This document shows, in pieces, positions 1-10,200 of a stretch of DNA of 64,000 nucleotides (its first letter is position 1; each line of letters opens with the position of its first letter). The position numbers were made by a program, and so were the translations under genes. Origin of the DNA: Pseudobutyrivibrio ruminis (GTDB lineage: Bacteria; Bacillota; Clostridia; Lachnospirales; Lachnospiraceae). The stretch covers positions 124,001 to 188,000 of the forward strand of contig NZ_SVET01000005.1 in the NCBI RefSeq assembly GCF_015057245.1. The letters are read 5' to 3'. The notes under the pieces are model-generated. The model saw only the letters and a program-made list of their open reading frames with translations. It had not been told where the DNA came from and searched no databases.

Positions 1-134
1 TCGTCTGGGCAGATCCAAAAGACGTGTCAAAACAGACAACAGCAGTTGTTGCTGTGTCAGTAGTTGTAGCAGTGATCATCATCGTTTTAGATGCAGTGAT
101 CAACAAGGGTGTAAATATCCTAGTTAATTTATAA
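1..134 (+). CDS. secE: SecE preprotein translocase subunit, C-terminal part (partial)
   Basis: An open frame enters from the left edge (first full codon at 3) and stops with TAA at 132-134. It reads VWADPKDVSKQTTAVVAVSV followed by a hydrophobic segment. This is the hinge motif and single transmembrane helix of bacterial SecE, which stabilises SecY in the protein export channel. The N-terminus lies outside the window. The position directly before nusG is the near-universal secE-nusG arrangement and supports the call. The stop overlaps the Shine-Dalgarno region of nusG. Confidence 0.9.
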   Translation, partial: VWADPKDVSKQTTAVVAVSVVVAVIIIVLDAVINKGVNILVNL

Positions 135-148
135 TGGAGGCATCGCAT

Positions 149-679
149 ATGGCAGAGGCAAAGTGGTATGTAGTTCATACTTACTCAGGCTATGAGAACA
201 AAGTCAAGACAAACATTGAAAAGGCTATCGAGACACAACATCTCGAGGAGCAGATTCTTGATGTAAGAGTACCTATGGTTGAGGTTACCGAAACTAGGGA
301 TGGCGTCAAGAAACAAGTTTCAAAGAAGATGTACCCTGGTTACGTTCTTATTGAGATGATTATGAATGACGAGACCTGGTACGTTGTCAGAAATACTAGA
401 GGTGTTACAGGCTTCGTTGGACCAGGAAGTAAACCAGTGCCATTGTCAGAGGCTGAAGTTAAAGCATACTTACTAGGCGAAAGCACTGAAAGAGTCAACG
501 TTGAGGTTGACTTCGAAGTTGGAGATACTCTTAGTGTCGTAGACGGTACCTGGAAAGATACTGTGGGCGTTGTTAAGTCTATCAATGCTAAGAAGCAGAC
601 AGTAACCATCAGCGTTGAAATGTTCGGACGTGAAACACCAGTAGAAATTGATTTCACAGACGTACGCAAGATGGATTAG
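149..679 (+). CDS. nusG: Transcription termination/antitermination factor NusG
   Basis: The product is 176 aa. It has an N-terminal NGN domain (starts MAEAKWYVVHTYSGYENKVK; later PGYVLIEM and TRGVTGFVG) that binds the RNA polymerase clamp, and a C-terminal KOW domain (roughly residues 120-176, VGDTLSVVDGTWKDTVGVV) that contacts Rho or ribosomal protein S10. An in-frame ATG at 134 overlaps the secE stop. The ATG at 149 is preferred because GGAGG at 136-140 lies 8 nt upstream and the NGN domain begins there. Length is normal. It is the first complete gene of the nusG-rplK-rplA unit. Confidence 0.95.
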   Translation: MAEAKWYVVHTYSGYENKVKTNIEKAIETQHLEEQILDVRVPMVEVTETRDGVKKQVSKKMYPGYVLIEMIMNDETWYVVRNTRGVTGFVGPGSKPVPLSEAEVKAYLLGESTERVNVEVDFEVGDTLSVVDGTWKDTVGVVKSINAKKQTVTISVEMFGRETPVEIDFTDVRKMD

Positions 680-689
680 GAGGAATATC

Positions 690-1115
690 ATGGCAAAGAA
701 AATTGAAGGCTATATCAAGTTGCAGATTCCAGCAGGCAAGGCTACACCAGCCCCACCAGTTGGTCCAGCACTTGGTCAGCATGGTGTAAACATTGTGGAG
801 TTTACAAAGCAGTTTAACGCAAAGACAGCAGATATGGGAGATACAATTGTTCCTACAATTATCACTGTTTATGCAGATAGAAGCTTCAGCTTCATCACAA
901 AGACTCCACCAGCAGCAGTTCTTATTAAGAAGGCTTGCAAGCTTCAGAAGGCTTCAGGCACACCTAACAAGACAAAGGTTGCAAAGATTACAAAGGCTCA
1001 GGTTCAGGAAATCGCAGAGACAAAGATGCCTGACCTTAACGCAGCATCACTTGAGGCTGCTATGAGCATGATCGAAGGAACATGTAGATCAATGGGCGTT
1101 GAGGTTGTTGAATAA
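690..1115 (+). CDS. rplK: 50S ribosomal protein L11
   Basis: The product is 141 aa, the standard L11 length. It begins MAKKIEGYIKLQIPAGKATP and contains the PPVGPALGQHG motif of the N-terminal domain that binds the GTPase-associated centre of 23S rRNA, plus the C-terminal rRNA-binding domain. An upstream ATG in the same frame (648) lies inside nusG. The ATG at 690 follows AGGAGG with a short spacer and gives the canonical N-terminus. It lies 10 nt after nusG and is probably cotranscribed with it. Confidence 0.96.
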   Translation: MAKKIEGYIKLQIPAGKATPAPPVGPALGQHGVNIVEFTKQFNAKTADMGDTIVPTIITVYADRSFSFITKTPPAAVLIKKACKLQKASGTPNKTKVAKITKAQVQEIAETKMPDLNAASLEAAMSMIEGTCRSMGVEVVE

Positions 1116-1159
1116 TTCACAGCTTAGCGAAAACAACGTTCTTACTATTAAAGATTTGA

Positions 1160-1187
1160 GTGGGAGAGCATAAGCTCGATAAACCAC
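1160..1187 (+). promoter_or_regulatory. Putative L1-binding leader between rplK and rplA
   Basis: The transcript can form a short stem from GTGGGAG (1160-1166) with ACCAC (1183-1187), immediately upstream of the rplA Shine-Dalgarno. L11-L1 operons in Firmicutes carry such a GUGGGAG...CCAC element, a mimic of the L1 site in 23S rRNA, for translational feedback by L1. The match is by eye. Confidence 0.6.
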
Positions 1188-1198
1188 AGGAGGTAAAC

Positions 1199-1894
1199 AT
1201 GAAAAGAGGAAAGAAATACGTTGCAGCTGCAAGCTCATACGATAAGTCAGCTGCATTCGATCCAGCAGAAGCAATCGCACAGGTAAAGAAGAATGCTACT
1301 GCAAAATTTGATGAGACAATTGAAGCTCATATCAGAACTGGTTGTGACGGACGTCACGCTGAGCAGCAGATCCGTGGTGCTGTAGTACTTCCACACGGAA
1401 CTGGTAAGTCAGTTAGAGTATTAGTATTCGCTAAGGGTGCTAAGCTTGACGAGGCACAGGCTGCAGGCGCTGATTTCGTTGGCGGCGAGGAGCTCATTCC
1501 AAAGATCCAGAACGAAGGATGGTCTGAGTTCGATTCTGTAGTTGCTACTCCAGACATGATGGGTGTTGTTGGTCGTCTTGGTCGTGTACTTGGACCTAGA
1601 GGACTTATGCCAAACCCAAAGGCTGGTACAGTTACTATGGATGTTGCTAAGGCTGTTGAAGAAATCAAAGCTGGTAAGATTGAGTATAGACTTGATAAGA
1701 CAAACATTATCCATGTACCTATCGGAAAGGCTTCTTTCACAGAGGAGCAGTTAGCGGACAACTTCCAGACTCTTATGGACGCTATCAACAAGGCTAAGCC
1801 AGCAAGCTTAAAGGGTCAGTACATTAAGAGCATTTCACTTGCTCCTACAATGGGACCTGGCGTTAAGCTTAATGTTGCAAAGGTTTCTAACTAA
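1199..1894 (+). CDS. rplA: 50S ribosomal protein L1
   Basis: The product is 231 aa, normal for L1. It starts MKRGKKYVAAASSYDKS, carries FDETIEAHIRTGCDGRHAEQ and the L1 signature region GPRGLMPNPKAGTV. It binds the L1 stalk of 23S rRNA and regulates its own operon. An in-frame ATG at 1160 is rejected because it falls inside the presumed L1 leader; the ATG at 1199 follows AGGAGGTAAAC and gives the conserved start. The gene ends just upstream of the promoter of the L10-L7/L12 unit. Confidence 0.95.
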   Translation: MKRGKKYVAAASSYDKSAAFDPAEAIAQVKKNATAKFDETIEAHIRTGCDGRHAEQQIRGAVVLPHGTGKSVRVLVFAKGAKLDEAQAAGADFVGGEELIPKIQNEGWSEFDSVVATPDMMGVVGRLGRVLGPRGLMPNPKAGTVTMDVAKAVEEIKAGKIEYRLDKTNIIHVPIGKASFTEEQLADNFQTLMDAINKAKPASLKGQYIKSISLAPTMGPGVKLNVAKVSN

Positions 1895-1897
1895 TTG

Positions 1898-1927
1898 TTG
1901 ACAGCCCAATATACATGATGATATAAT
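1898..1927 (+). promoter_or_regulatory. Promoter of the rplJ-rplL operon
   Basis: A consensus -35 TTGACA (1898-1903) and -10 TATAAT (1922-1927) are separated by 18 nt. The promoter begins 4 nt after the rplA stop codon and precedes the L10 leader, so rplJL can be transcribed separately from rplKA. Confidence 0.85.
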
Positions 1928-1929
1928 GC

Positions 1930-2050
1930 ATAAAGTTGTTGCCGAAGACAGCAGGTGGCGTTAGCCGTAAAGATTTTATCTACCAGCCGAGGACGATTAA
2001 GTATTTATCGATTAATCACCCTCTATGTCTTTGACATAGAGGGTTTTACT
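1930..2050 (+). ncRNA. Ribosomal protein L10 leader with attenuator
   Basis: The untranslated leader holds GCCGAAGACAGCAGGTGGC (from about 1941) and later CCAGCCGAGGAC (1983-1994), the conserved elements of the L10 leader that mimics the L10(L12) site of 23S rRNA. A perfect 12-bp terminator hairpin, ACCCTCTATGTC/GACATAGAGGGT (2018-2029 with 2033-2044), with a T-rich tail follows. The established model is that L10-L12 binding stabilises the leader and promotes termination, so L10 and L7/L12 limit their own synthesis. Confidence 0.85.
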
Positions 2051-2097
2051 TTATCCTCATATAAGCAACAAACAAATATTATAAGGAGGAAAAATTC

Positions 2098-2652
2098 GTG
2101 GCAAAAGTTGAATTAAAGCAGCCAATAGTTGACGAGATCTCAGAGCAGATTAAGGATGCAGCTTCAGTAGTAGTTGTAGACGCTCGTGGACTTACAGTTG
2201 CAGAAGACACACAGTTACGTAAGCAGCTTCGCGAGGCTGGTGTTACTTACAAGGTATACAAGAACACACTTATGAAGCGTGCTTTCGAGGGAACAGATTT
2301 TGCATCACTTGATGATGTTCTTGAAGGACCAAGTGCAATCGCTGTTTCAAAGGATGATGCTACAGCTCCAGCAAGAATTCTTGCTAAATTTGCTAAGACA
2401 GCTACAAACCTTGAGATCAAGGCTGGTGTCGTAGAAGGTACATTCTATGATGCTAATGGTATGTCAGCAGTTGCAGCTGTACCAAGCAGAGAGGAACTTC
2501 TTTCAAAGTTACTTGGAAGCTTACAGTCACCAATCACAAACTTCGCTCGCGTTCTCAACCAGATCGCAGAGCAGGGTGGTGCATCTACAGAGGCACCAGC
2601 TGCAGAGGCAGAGGCTCCAGCAGAGGAAGCACCTGCAACAGAAGCAGAGTAA
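2098..2652 (+). CDS. rplJ: 50S ribosomal protein L10
   Basis: The product is 184 aa with a GTG start (2098) after AAGGAGGA. The N-terminal part (MAKVELKQPIVDEISEQIKD, later YKVYKNTLMKRAF) is the rRNA-binding L10 domain; the following helix anchors L7/L12 dimers. The last 27 or so residues are a low-complexity Ala/Pro/Glu tail (EAPAAEAEAPAEEAPATEAE), making it longer than the roughly 165-aa L10 of Bacillus. It forms an operon with rplL and is controlled by the upstream L10 leader. Confidence 0.95.
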   Translation: MAKVELKQPIVDEISEQIKDAASVVVVDARGLTVAEDTQLRKQLREAGVTYKVYKNTLMKRAFEGTDFASLDDVLEGPSAIAVSKDDATAPARILAKFAKTATNLEIKAGVVEGTFYDANGMSAVAAVPSREELLSKLLGSLQSPITNFARVLNQIAEQGGASTEAPAAEAEAPAEEAPATEAE

Positions 2653-2693
2653 TTTAATTGATTTTTATTATTATTTAATGGAGGAAAATAATC

Positions 2694-3068
2694 ATGGCAA
2701 AGATGACAACAGAAGAGTTTATCGCAGCTATCAAAGAGCTTAGCGTATTAGAGTTAAATGACCTTGTAAAGGCATGTGAGGAAGAGTTCGGCGTTTCTGC
2801 AGCAGCAGGCGTTGTAGTTGCAGCAGCAGCTGGCGATGCAGCAGCAGCTGAGGAGAAGGACGAGTTCGACGTAGAGCTTACAGAAGTAGGTTCTGAGAAG
2901 GTTAAGGTTATCAAGGTTGTTCGTGAGGCTACTGGTCTTGGACTTAAGGAAGCTAAGGAACTCGTTGATGGCGCACCAAAGGTTATCAAGGAAGCAGCTG
3001 ACAAGGCTACAGCAGAGTCAATCAAGGCTCAGCTTGAGGAGATTGGTGCAAAGGTTACTCTTAAGTAA
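2694..3068 (+). CDS. rplL: 50S ribosomal protein L7/L12
   Basis: The product is 124 aa. It shows the N-terminal dimerisation helices (TTEEFIAAIKELSVLELNDL), an Ala-rich hinge near residues 37-55, and the C-terminal factor-binding domain (FDVELTEVGSEKVKVIKVVR, GLGLKEAKELVDGAP). It recruits EF-Tu, EF-G and other GTPases to the ribosome. It lies 41 nt after rplJ, with a GGAGG site, and is followed by an intrinsic terminator. Confidence 0.96.
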   Translation: MAKMTTEEFIAAIKELSVLELNDLVKACEEEFGVSAAAGVVVAAAAGDAAAAEEKDEFDVELTEVGSEKVKVIKVVREATGLGLKEAKELVDGAPKVIKEAADKATAESIKAQLEEIGAKVTLK

Positions 3069-3089
3069 GTTAAACTCGATTGTTTTATA

Positions 3090-3124
3090 TTTAGCAGGTT
3101 CAAATGAACCTGCTAAATTTTTTT
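3090..3124 (+). terminator. Intrinsic terminator after rplL
   Basis: An inverted repeat TTTAGCAGGTTCA/TGAACCTGCTAAA with a minimal loop is followed by a run of T. It separates rplJL from rpoBC. Confidence 0.85.
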
Positions 3125-3144
3125 GAAAATATCTAATTTAATAC

Positions 3145-3174
3145 TTGACTTTGTTATTGACTTTGGCATAGAAT
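3145..3174 (+). promoter_or_regulatory. Candidate rpoBC promoter
   Basis: TTGACT (3145-3150) and TAGAAT (3169-3174) are 18 nt apart, directly downstream of the rplL terminator. The implied leader of about 115 nt before rpoB has no recognised element. Confidence 0.5.
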
Positions 3175-3293
3175 GTAGTTTGCACTATTGTGGTGCAGTG
3201 TGTATTTCTATGCTTATTTTTATGCACGGATTTTCACACATTTTATTTGATAAGATTTATCCAAATTTAAATATTATGAGAGGTGGAACGTCA

Positions 3294-6200
3294 ATGGAGA
3301 AAAACAGAATACGTCCAGTGAAAGCTGGAAAGAACTTGCGTATGAGTTACTCGAGACAAAAAGAGGTACTTGAAATGCCTAATTTAATCGAGGTCCAGAA
3401 GAACAGTTATGACTGGTTCGTTAAGGACGGATTAAAAGAAGCATTTGCTGATATCTCTCCTATTCAGGATAGGGGTAATCAGCTTGAGTTGCACTTTGTT
3501 GACTTTACATTGTGCAAGGATGAAGTTAAGTACACCATCCCACAGTGCAAGGAAAGAGATGCAACATACGCAGCACCTTTGAAAGTAAAGGTACGCCTTG
3601 TAAACAAGGAGTCCGGAGACATGCAGGAGCATGAAATTTTCATGGGTGATTTACCACTTATGACAGAGACTGGCACATTCGTTATTAATGGAGCAGAGCG
3701 TGTTATCGTCAGTCAGCTTGTTCGTTCACCAGGTATCTACTATGCTATCGGTCACGACAAGATTGGTAAGGAGCTCTATTCATGTACAGTAATACCTAAC
3801 CGAGGTGCATGGTTAGAGTATGAGACAGATTCCAATGACGTTTTCTATGTTCGTGTAGACCGTAACAGAAAAGTACCTGTTACAGTACTTATTCGTGCTC
3901 TTGGTTTAGGTACAAACCAGGAAATTATTGATGTATTTGGCGAAGAGCCAAAGATTCTTGCTACATTCGCAAAGGATCCTTCTATTACTGAGAAGAATCC
4001 TCAGGGTAGCTACGAAGGAGGCTTACTTGAGTTATATCGTAAGCTTCGTCCAGGCGAGCCACTTGCAAAGGATAGCGCCGAGTCATTAATTCACGGTATG
4101 TTCTTTGATCCAAGACGTTACGATCTTGCAAAGGTAGGACGTTATAAATTTAATAAGAAGCTTATGCTTCGCAACCGTATTGCAGGTCATATTCTTGCAG
4201 AGGATGTAGTTGACACTACAACTGGCGAGATTATTGCAAAGGCTGGAGATAAGATTACACTTGAGAAGGCTGATGAAATCCAGAACGCAGCTGTTACTCA
4301 TGTATTCATCCAGACTGAGACACGCAATGTAAAGGTTCTTTCAAACATGATGGTTGATATCACAAAGTTTGTTGATATCGATGCAGAAGCTCTTGGTATT
4401 ACTGAGCTTGTATACTATCCAGTATTAGAGAGAATTCTTTCAGAAAACACAACAAAAGAAGATATTGAGGATGCTATTGAGCGTTCAGTAGCTGATTTGA
4501 TTCCAAAGCACATTACAGTTGAGGATGTATTCGCATCAATCAACTACAATATGCATCTTGAGTACGGCATTGGTAAGGATGACGATATCGATCACCTTGG
4601 TAACCGTCGTATTCGTGCTGTTGGTGAGCTTTTACAGAACCAGTACAGAATCGGTTTATCACGTCTAGAGAAGGTTGTACGTGAGCGTATGACAACTCGT
4701 GACCTTGAGGATATTTCTCCACAGAACCTCATCAACATCAAGCCTGTTACAGCTGCAATCAAAGAGTTCTTTGGCTCATCACAGTTGTCACAGTTCATGG
4801 ATCAGAACAACCCACTTGGTGAGTTGACACATAAGAGACGTCTTTCTGCCCTTGGTCCTGGTGGTCTTTCAAGAGACCGTGCCGGATTCGAGGTTCGAGA
4901 CGTACACTACTCTCACTATGGACGTATGTGCCCTATCGAGACACCTGAAGGACCTAACATCGGTCTTATCAACTCTCTCGCAAGCTATGCTCGTATCAAT
5001 GAGTATGGTTTTATTGAGGCGCCATACAGACGTATTGATAAAACAGACCCAGAGAATCCTCGCGTAACAGACGAGGTTATCTATATGACAGCAGACGAAG
5101 AGGATAACTATCATGTAGCACAGGCTAACGTCAAGCTTGACGCAGAAGGCCACTTCATGAGAAAGAACGTATCTGGTCGTTTCCGTGAGGAGACACAGGA
5201 GTACGATAAGACTATGTTTGATTACATGGACGTATCTCCTAAGATGGTATTCTCAGTTGCTACAGCCCTTATTCCATTCCTTCAGAATGATGACCCTACA
5301 CGTGCCCTCATGGGATCAAACATGCAGCGTCAGGCAGTACCTCTTCTTACTACAGAGGCTCCAGTTGTTGGTACAGGTATGGAACCAAAGACAGCTGTCG
5401 ATTCAGGTGTCTGCGTAGTTGCTAAGCGTGCTGGTATCGTAGAGATGTCAGAGACAAAGCGTATTATCATCAAGGCTGACGAAGACGGAACAAGAGATGA
5501 GTATGATCTTCTCAAGTTCACACGTTCAAACCAGTCTAACTGCTACAATCAGCGTCCAATCGTATTTAAGGGTGACCATGTAGAAGCAGGCGAGGTTATC
5601 GCGGATGGTCCTTCTACAAAGAATGGTGAGCTTGCCCTTGGTAAGAATCCTCTTATCGGTTTCATGACATGGGAAGGTTACAACTACGAGGATGCGGTTC
5701 TCCTTTCAGAGAGACTTGTACAGGATGATGTTTATACATCTATTCATATTGAAGAGTACGAAATCGATGCTCGTGATACAAAGCTTGGACCAGAGGAAAT
5801 CACACGTGATGTTGCTGGTGTAGGTGATGACGCACTTAAGGATCTTGACGAGAGCGGTATTATCCGTATCGGTGCTGAGGTTCGTGCAGGTGATATCCTT
5901 GTTGGTAAGGTTACACCTAAGGGAGAGACAGAGCGTACTCCAGAAGAAAGACTTCTTCTTGCAATCTTCGGTGAGAAGGCAAGAGAGGTTCGTGATACAT
6001 CACTTCGTGTTCCACACGGTGCTTATGGTATCGTTGTTGACGCAAAGGTATTTACTCGTGAGAACGGCGATGAGCTTTCTCCAGGTGTTAATAAATCAGT
6101 ACGTATCTACATCGCTCAGAAGAGAAAAATCGGTGTAGGTGATAAGATGGCTGGTCGTCATGGTAACAAGGGTGTAGTTTCCCGCGTACTTCCAGTAGAA

Positions 6201-7199
6201 GATATGCCATATCTTCCAAACGGTCGTCCACTTGATATCGTACTTAACCCATTGGGCGTTCCTTCACGTATGAATATCGGTCAGGTCCTTGAGATTCACC
6301 TTTCACTTGCTGCAAAGGCACTTGGATTTGACATTGAAACACCAGTATTTGATGGTGCAAATGAAATTGATATCCAGGATACACTTGAGCTTGCAAATGA
6401 CTATGTTAATATGCCATTTGACAAGGAAGAAGCTACAAACGGCGCGGAGACATTCTACGACAAGTACGTTGATATTCTTCGTGACGATGTTATGGAGTAT
6501 CTTTCTACAAACCGTGCACATCGTGCACTTTGGAAGGGTGTTCCAATCTCTCGTGATGGTAAGGTACAGCTTCGCGACGGTCGTACAGGTGAGCCATTTG
6601 ATGGTCCTGTAACAATCGGACACATGCATTACCTTAAGCTTCACCACCTTGTTGATGATAAGATCCATGCTCGTTCAACTGGTCCTTACTCACTTGTTAC
6701 ACAGCAGCCACTCGGTGGTAAAGCACAGTTCGGTGGACAGCGTTTCGGTGAGATGGAAGTTTGGGCTCTTGAGGCTTATGGTGCATCATACACACTTCAG
6801 GAAATCCTTACAATGAAGTCTGATGATGTTATCGGTCGTGTTAAGACATACGAAGCTATCATCAAGGGTGAAAACATCCCTGAGCCAGGTATCCCTGAGT
6901 CATTCAAGGTATTACTTAAGGAATTACAGTCACTTGGTCTTGATGTTCGTGTTCTCGATGAAAATCGTGAAGAAGTTGAACTTATGGAAACAAGTGAATA
7001 TGGAAATACAGACCTCAATGCAATCATCGCTGGAAGCGATAGAAACTTTGCCTTCGAGGATGACAATTCATTCGCACAGGCAGGATTCTCTACAAAGAAG
7101 TTTGATTCTGATGGAGATCTTGTTGATGATGAAGATGATGCAGCATTTGAAGAAGATGATGATTTTGCAGATGTAGCAGATGATTTTGATGAGGAATAA
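3294..7199 (+). CDS. rpoB: DNA-directed RNA polymerase beta subunit
   Basis: The product is 1301 aa. The start at 3294 (MEKNRIRPVKAGKNLRMSYS) follows an AGAGGTGG site; a longer in-frame reading back to 3123 runs through the promoter region and is rejected. The rifampicin pocket (GSSQLSQFMDQNNPLGELTH, then KRRLSALGPGG) has no obvious resistance substitution. Later motifs are PIETPEGPNIGLI, GRHGNKGVVS and GGKAQFGGQRFGEMEVWALE. The C-terminus extends into a strongly acidic tail (last 30 or so residues, mostly D and E). It is followed after 19 nt by rpoC in the same operon. Confidence 0.97.
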   Translation: MEKNRIRPVKAGKNLRMSYSRQKEVLEMPNLIEVQKNSYDWFVKDGLKEAFADISPIQDRGNQLELHFVDFTLCKDEVKYTIPQCKERDATYAAPLKVKVRLVNKESGDMQEHEIFMGDLPLMTETGTFVINGAERVIVSQLVRSPGIYYAIGHDKIGKELYSCTVIPNRGAWLEYETDSNDVFYVRVDRNRKVPVTVLIRALGLGTNQEIIDVFGEEPKILATFAKDPSITEKNPQGSYEGGLLELYRKLRPGEPLAKDSAESLIHGMFFDPRRYDLAKVGRYKFNKKLMLRNRIAGHILAEDVVDTTTGEIIAKAGDKITLEKADEIQNAAVTHVFIQTETRNVKVLSNMMVDITKFVDIDAEALGITELVYYPVLERILSENTTKEDIEDAIERSVADLIPKHITVEDVFASINYNMHLEYGIGKDDDIDHLGNRRIRAVGELLQNQYRIGLSRLEKVVRERMTTRDLEDISPQNLINIKPVTAAIKEFFGSSQLSQFMDQNNPLGELTHKRRLSALGPGGLSRDRAGFEVRDVHYSHYGRMCPIETPEGPNIGLINSLASYARINEYGFIEAPYRRIDKTDPENPRVTDEVIYMTADEEDNYHVAQANVKLDAEGHFMRKNVSGRFREETQEYDKTMFDYMDVSPKMVFSVATALIPFLQNDDPTRALMGSNMQRQAVPLLTTEAPVVGTGMEPKTAVDSGVCVVAKRAGIVEMSETKRIIIKADEDGTRDEYDLLKFTRSNQSNCYNQRPIVFKGDHVEAGEVIADGPSTKNGELALGKNPLIGFMTWEGYNYEDAVLLSERLVQDDVYTSIHIEEYEIDARDTKLGPEEITRDVAGVGDDALKDLDESGIIRIGAEVRAGDILVGKVTPKGETERTPEERLLLAIFGEKAREVRDTSLRVPHGAYGIVVDAKVFTRENGDELSPGVNKSVRIYIAQKRKIGVGDKMAGRHGNKGVVSRVLPVEDMPYLPNGRPLDIVLNPLGVPSRMNIGQVLEIHLSLAAKALGFDIETPVFDGANEIDIQDTLELANDYVNMPFDKEEATNGAETFYDKYVDILRDDVMEYLSTNRAHRALWKGVPISRDGKVQLRDGRTGEPFDGPVTIGHMHYLKLHHLVDDKIHARSTGPYSLVTQQPLGGKAQFGGQRFGEMEVWALEAYGASYTLQEILTMKSDDVIGRVKTYEAIIKGENIPEPGIPESFKVLLKELQSLGLDVRVLDENREEVELMETSEYGNTDLNAIIAGSDRNFAFEDDNSFAQAGFSTKKFDSDGDLVDDEDDAAFEEDDDFADVADDFDEE

Positions 7200-7218
7200 A
7201 TAGGAAGGGAGCTAGAAA

Positions 7219-10200
7219 ATGCCAGAGAATAAAGAAGCGACATATCAACCAATAGCATTTGACGCAATACAGATTGGATTGGCTTCACCTGAAAAGATCA
7301 GACAGTGGTCTCGTGGCGAAGTTAAAAAGCCAGAGACAATCAACTATCGTACACTGAAGCCTGAGAAGGATGGTCTTTTCTGCGAAAAGATTTTTGGACC
7401 TAGCAAGGACTGGGAATGTCACTGCGGAAAGTACAAGAAGATTCGTTATAAGGGTGTAGTTTGTGATCGTTGTGGTGTTGAAATCACAAAGGCAAGCGTT
7501 CGTCGTGAGCGTATGGGTCACATTGAACTTGCTGCACCAGTTTCACATATTTGGTATTTCAAGGGTATTCCTTCACGTATGGGACTTATTCTTGATCTTT
7601 CACCAAAGACACTTGAGAAGGTTCTCTACTTTGCATCATACATCGTACTTGATGCAGGAGAGACAGCTCTCATGTATAAGCAGGTTCTTACAGAAGCTGA
7701 GTACCAGGAAGCTAGAGAACAGTATGGTAACGGCTTCAGAGTAGGAATGGGTGCTGAAGCTATCCAGGAGCTTCTCAAGGACATTGACCTTGATGAAGAG
7801 GCTACAAAGCTTCAGATTGAATTAGATAACGCTACAGGCCAGAAGCGTTCACGTATCATCAAGAGACTCGAGGTTGTTGAGGCATTCCGTGAGTCAGGAA
7901 ACAGACCTGAATGGATGATTATGACAGTTATCCCTGTTATTCCACCAGATCTTCGTCCTATGGTACAGCTTGATGGTGGCCGTTTTGCTACATCTGATCT
8001 TAACGACTTATACCGTCGTATTATCAATAGAAATAACCGACTTCGTCGACTCTTAGAGCTTGGTGCTCCTGATATCATTGTACGTAACGAAAAGCGTATG
8101 CTTCAGGAAGCTGTTGATGCTCTTATCGATAACGGTCGTCGTGGTCGTCCTGTTACAGGTCCTGGTAACAGACCTCTTAAGTCACTTTCAGACATGCTTA
8201 AGGGTAAGTCTGGTCGATTCAGACAGAACCTTCTTGGTAAGCGTGTTGACTACTCAGGTCGTTCAGTTATCGTCGTTGGACCAGAGCTTAAGATTTACCA
8301 GTGTGGTCTTCCAAAGGAGATGGCACTTGAGCTCTTCAAGCCTTTCGTTATGAAGGAGCTTGTTGGCAATGGTATGGCTCACAACATCAAATACGCTAAG
8401 AAGATGGTTGAGAAGTTCGAGCCACAGGTTTGGGACATCCTTGAAGATGTCATTAAAGAGCATCCAGTTATGCTTAACCGTGCTCCTACACTTCATAGAC
8501 TTGGTATTCAGGCTTTCGAGCCAATCCTTGTAGAAGGTAGAGCTATCAAGCTTCATCCACTTGTATGTACAGCTTTCAACGCCGATTTCGATGGTGACCA
8601 GATGGCTGTTCACCTTCCACTTACTCAGGAGGCACAGGCTGAATGTAGATTCATGCTTCTTTCACCTAACAACCTCTTGAAGCCTTCAGATGGTGGTCCT
8701 GTTGCCGTTCCTTCACAGGATATGGTACTTGGTATTTACTACCTCACACAGGAGCGTGGTAAGTCTGTAGGTGATACTAGAGAAGAGCTTGGCGAAGGCA
8801 AAATCTTCAAGAACCTTAGCGAGGCAATTCTTGCATACGAGAACGATGCATTAACAATGCATGCACGTATCACAGTTCGTGTTTCAAAGCAGCATGCTGA
8901 CGGAACTGTTGTTACAGGTAATGTTTCATCAACACTTGGTAGACTTCTCTTCAACGAGATTATTCCACAGGATCTTGGCTATGTAGATAGAACAAATCCT
9001 GAGAACGAGCTTTTGCCAGAGGTAGACTTCCATGTTGGTAAGAAGCAGTTAAAGCAGATTCTTGAAAAAGTTATTAATACACACGGAGCTACAAAGACAG
9101 CAGAAGTTCTTGATGATATCAAGGCAATGGGTTACCACTACTCAACAATTGCTGCCATGACAGTTTCAATTTCAGATATGACAGTACCTGCTCAGAAGCC
9201 AGAGCTTATTGCTAAGGCTGAGGAGACAGTTGATAAGATTACACGTCAGTATAAGCGTGGTCTTATTACAGAAGAAGAGCGTTATCGTGAAGTAGTTGAT
9301 ACTTGGAAAGAGACTGATGATGAGCTTACTAAGGACCTTCTTGATGGTCTTGATAAGTACAACAACATCTTCATGATGGCTGATTCAGGTGCCCGTGGTT
9401 CTGAAAAGCAGATCAAGCAGCTTGCTGGTATGCGTGGTTTGATGGCTGATACAACAGGTAAGACTATCGAGCTTCCTATTAAGTCAAACTTCCGTGAAGG
9501 TCTTGATGTACTTGAGTACTTCATGTCAGCTCACGGTGCTCGTAAGGGTCTTTCTGATACAGCTCTTCGTACAGCCGATTCAGGATACTTGACACGTCGA
9601 ATGGTTGACGTTGCTCAGGAACTTATCGTTCGTGAATCTGACTGTGTTGCTGGTACAAATCGCGAGATTCCAGGTATGTGGGTATACGCATTCATGGATG
9701 GTCGTGAAGAAATCGAGTCACTTAAGGATCGTATTACTGGTAGATTCTCATGCTACACAATCTGCGATGCTAAGGGTGAGGTTATCGTTAAGGCTAACCA
9801 TATGATCACACCTAAGCGTGCAGCTGCAATCATCGAAAAGGGTGTTGATGATAAGGGCAACCCAATCAAGAAAGTTAAGATCAGAAACGTACTTAACTGT
9901 CGTTCACACGTTGGTGTTTGTGCTAAGTGCTACGGCGCTAACATGGCATCAGGACGTGCTGTACAGGTTGGTGAAGCAATCGGTATCATCGCTGCTCAGT
10001 CAATCGGTGAGCCAGGTACACAGCTTACTATGAGAACATTCCATACTGGTGGTGTTGCTGGTAACGATATTACACAGGGTCTTCCTCGTGTCGAGGAGCT
10101 TTTCGAGGCTAGAAAGCCTAAGGGACTTGCAATCATCACAGAGATTGCTGGTACAGTTTCTATCGAAGAAGATTCTAAGACAAAGAAGAGAGAAGTTGTT

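Noticed and set aside
3123..3293. In-frame N-terminal extension of rpoB to give a 1358-aa protein
   Set aside because: The extension runs through the promoter and leader after a terminator, has no ribosome site, and RpoB homologues begin at the ATG at 3294.
6303..6668. Minus-strand open frames opposite rpoB and rpoC
   Set aside because: Compositional shadows with no start signals or recognisable protein features.
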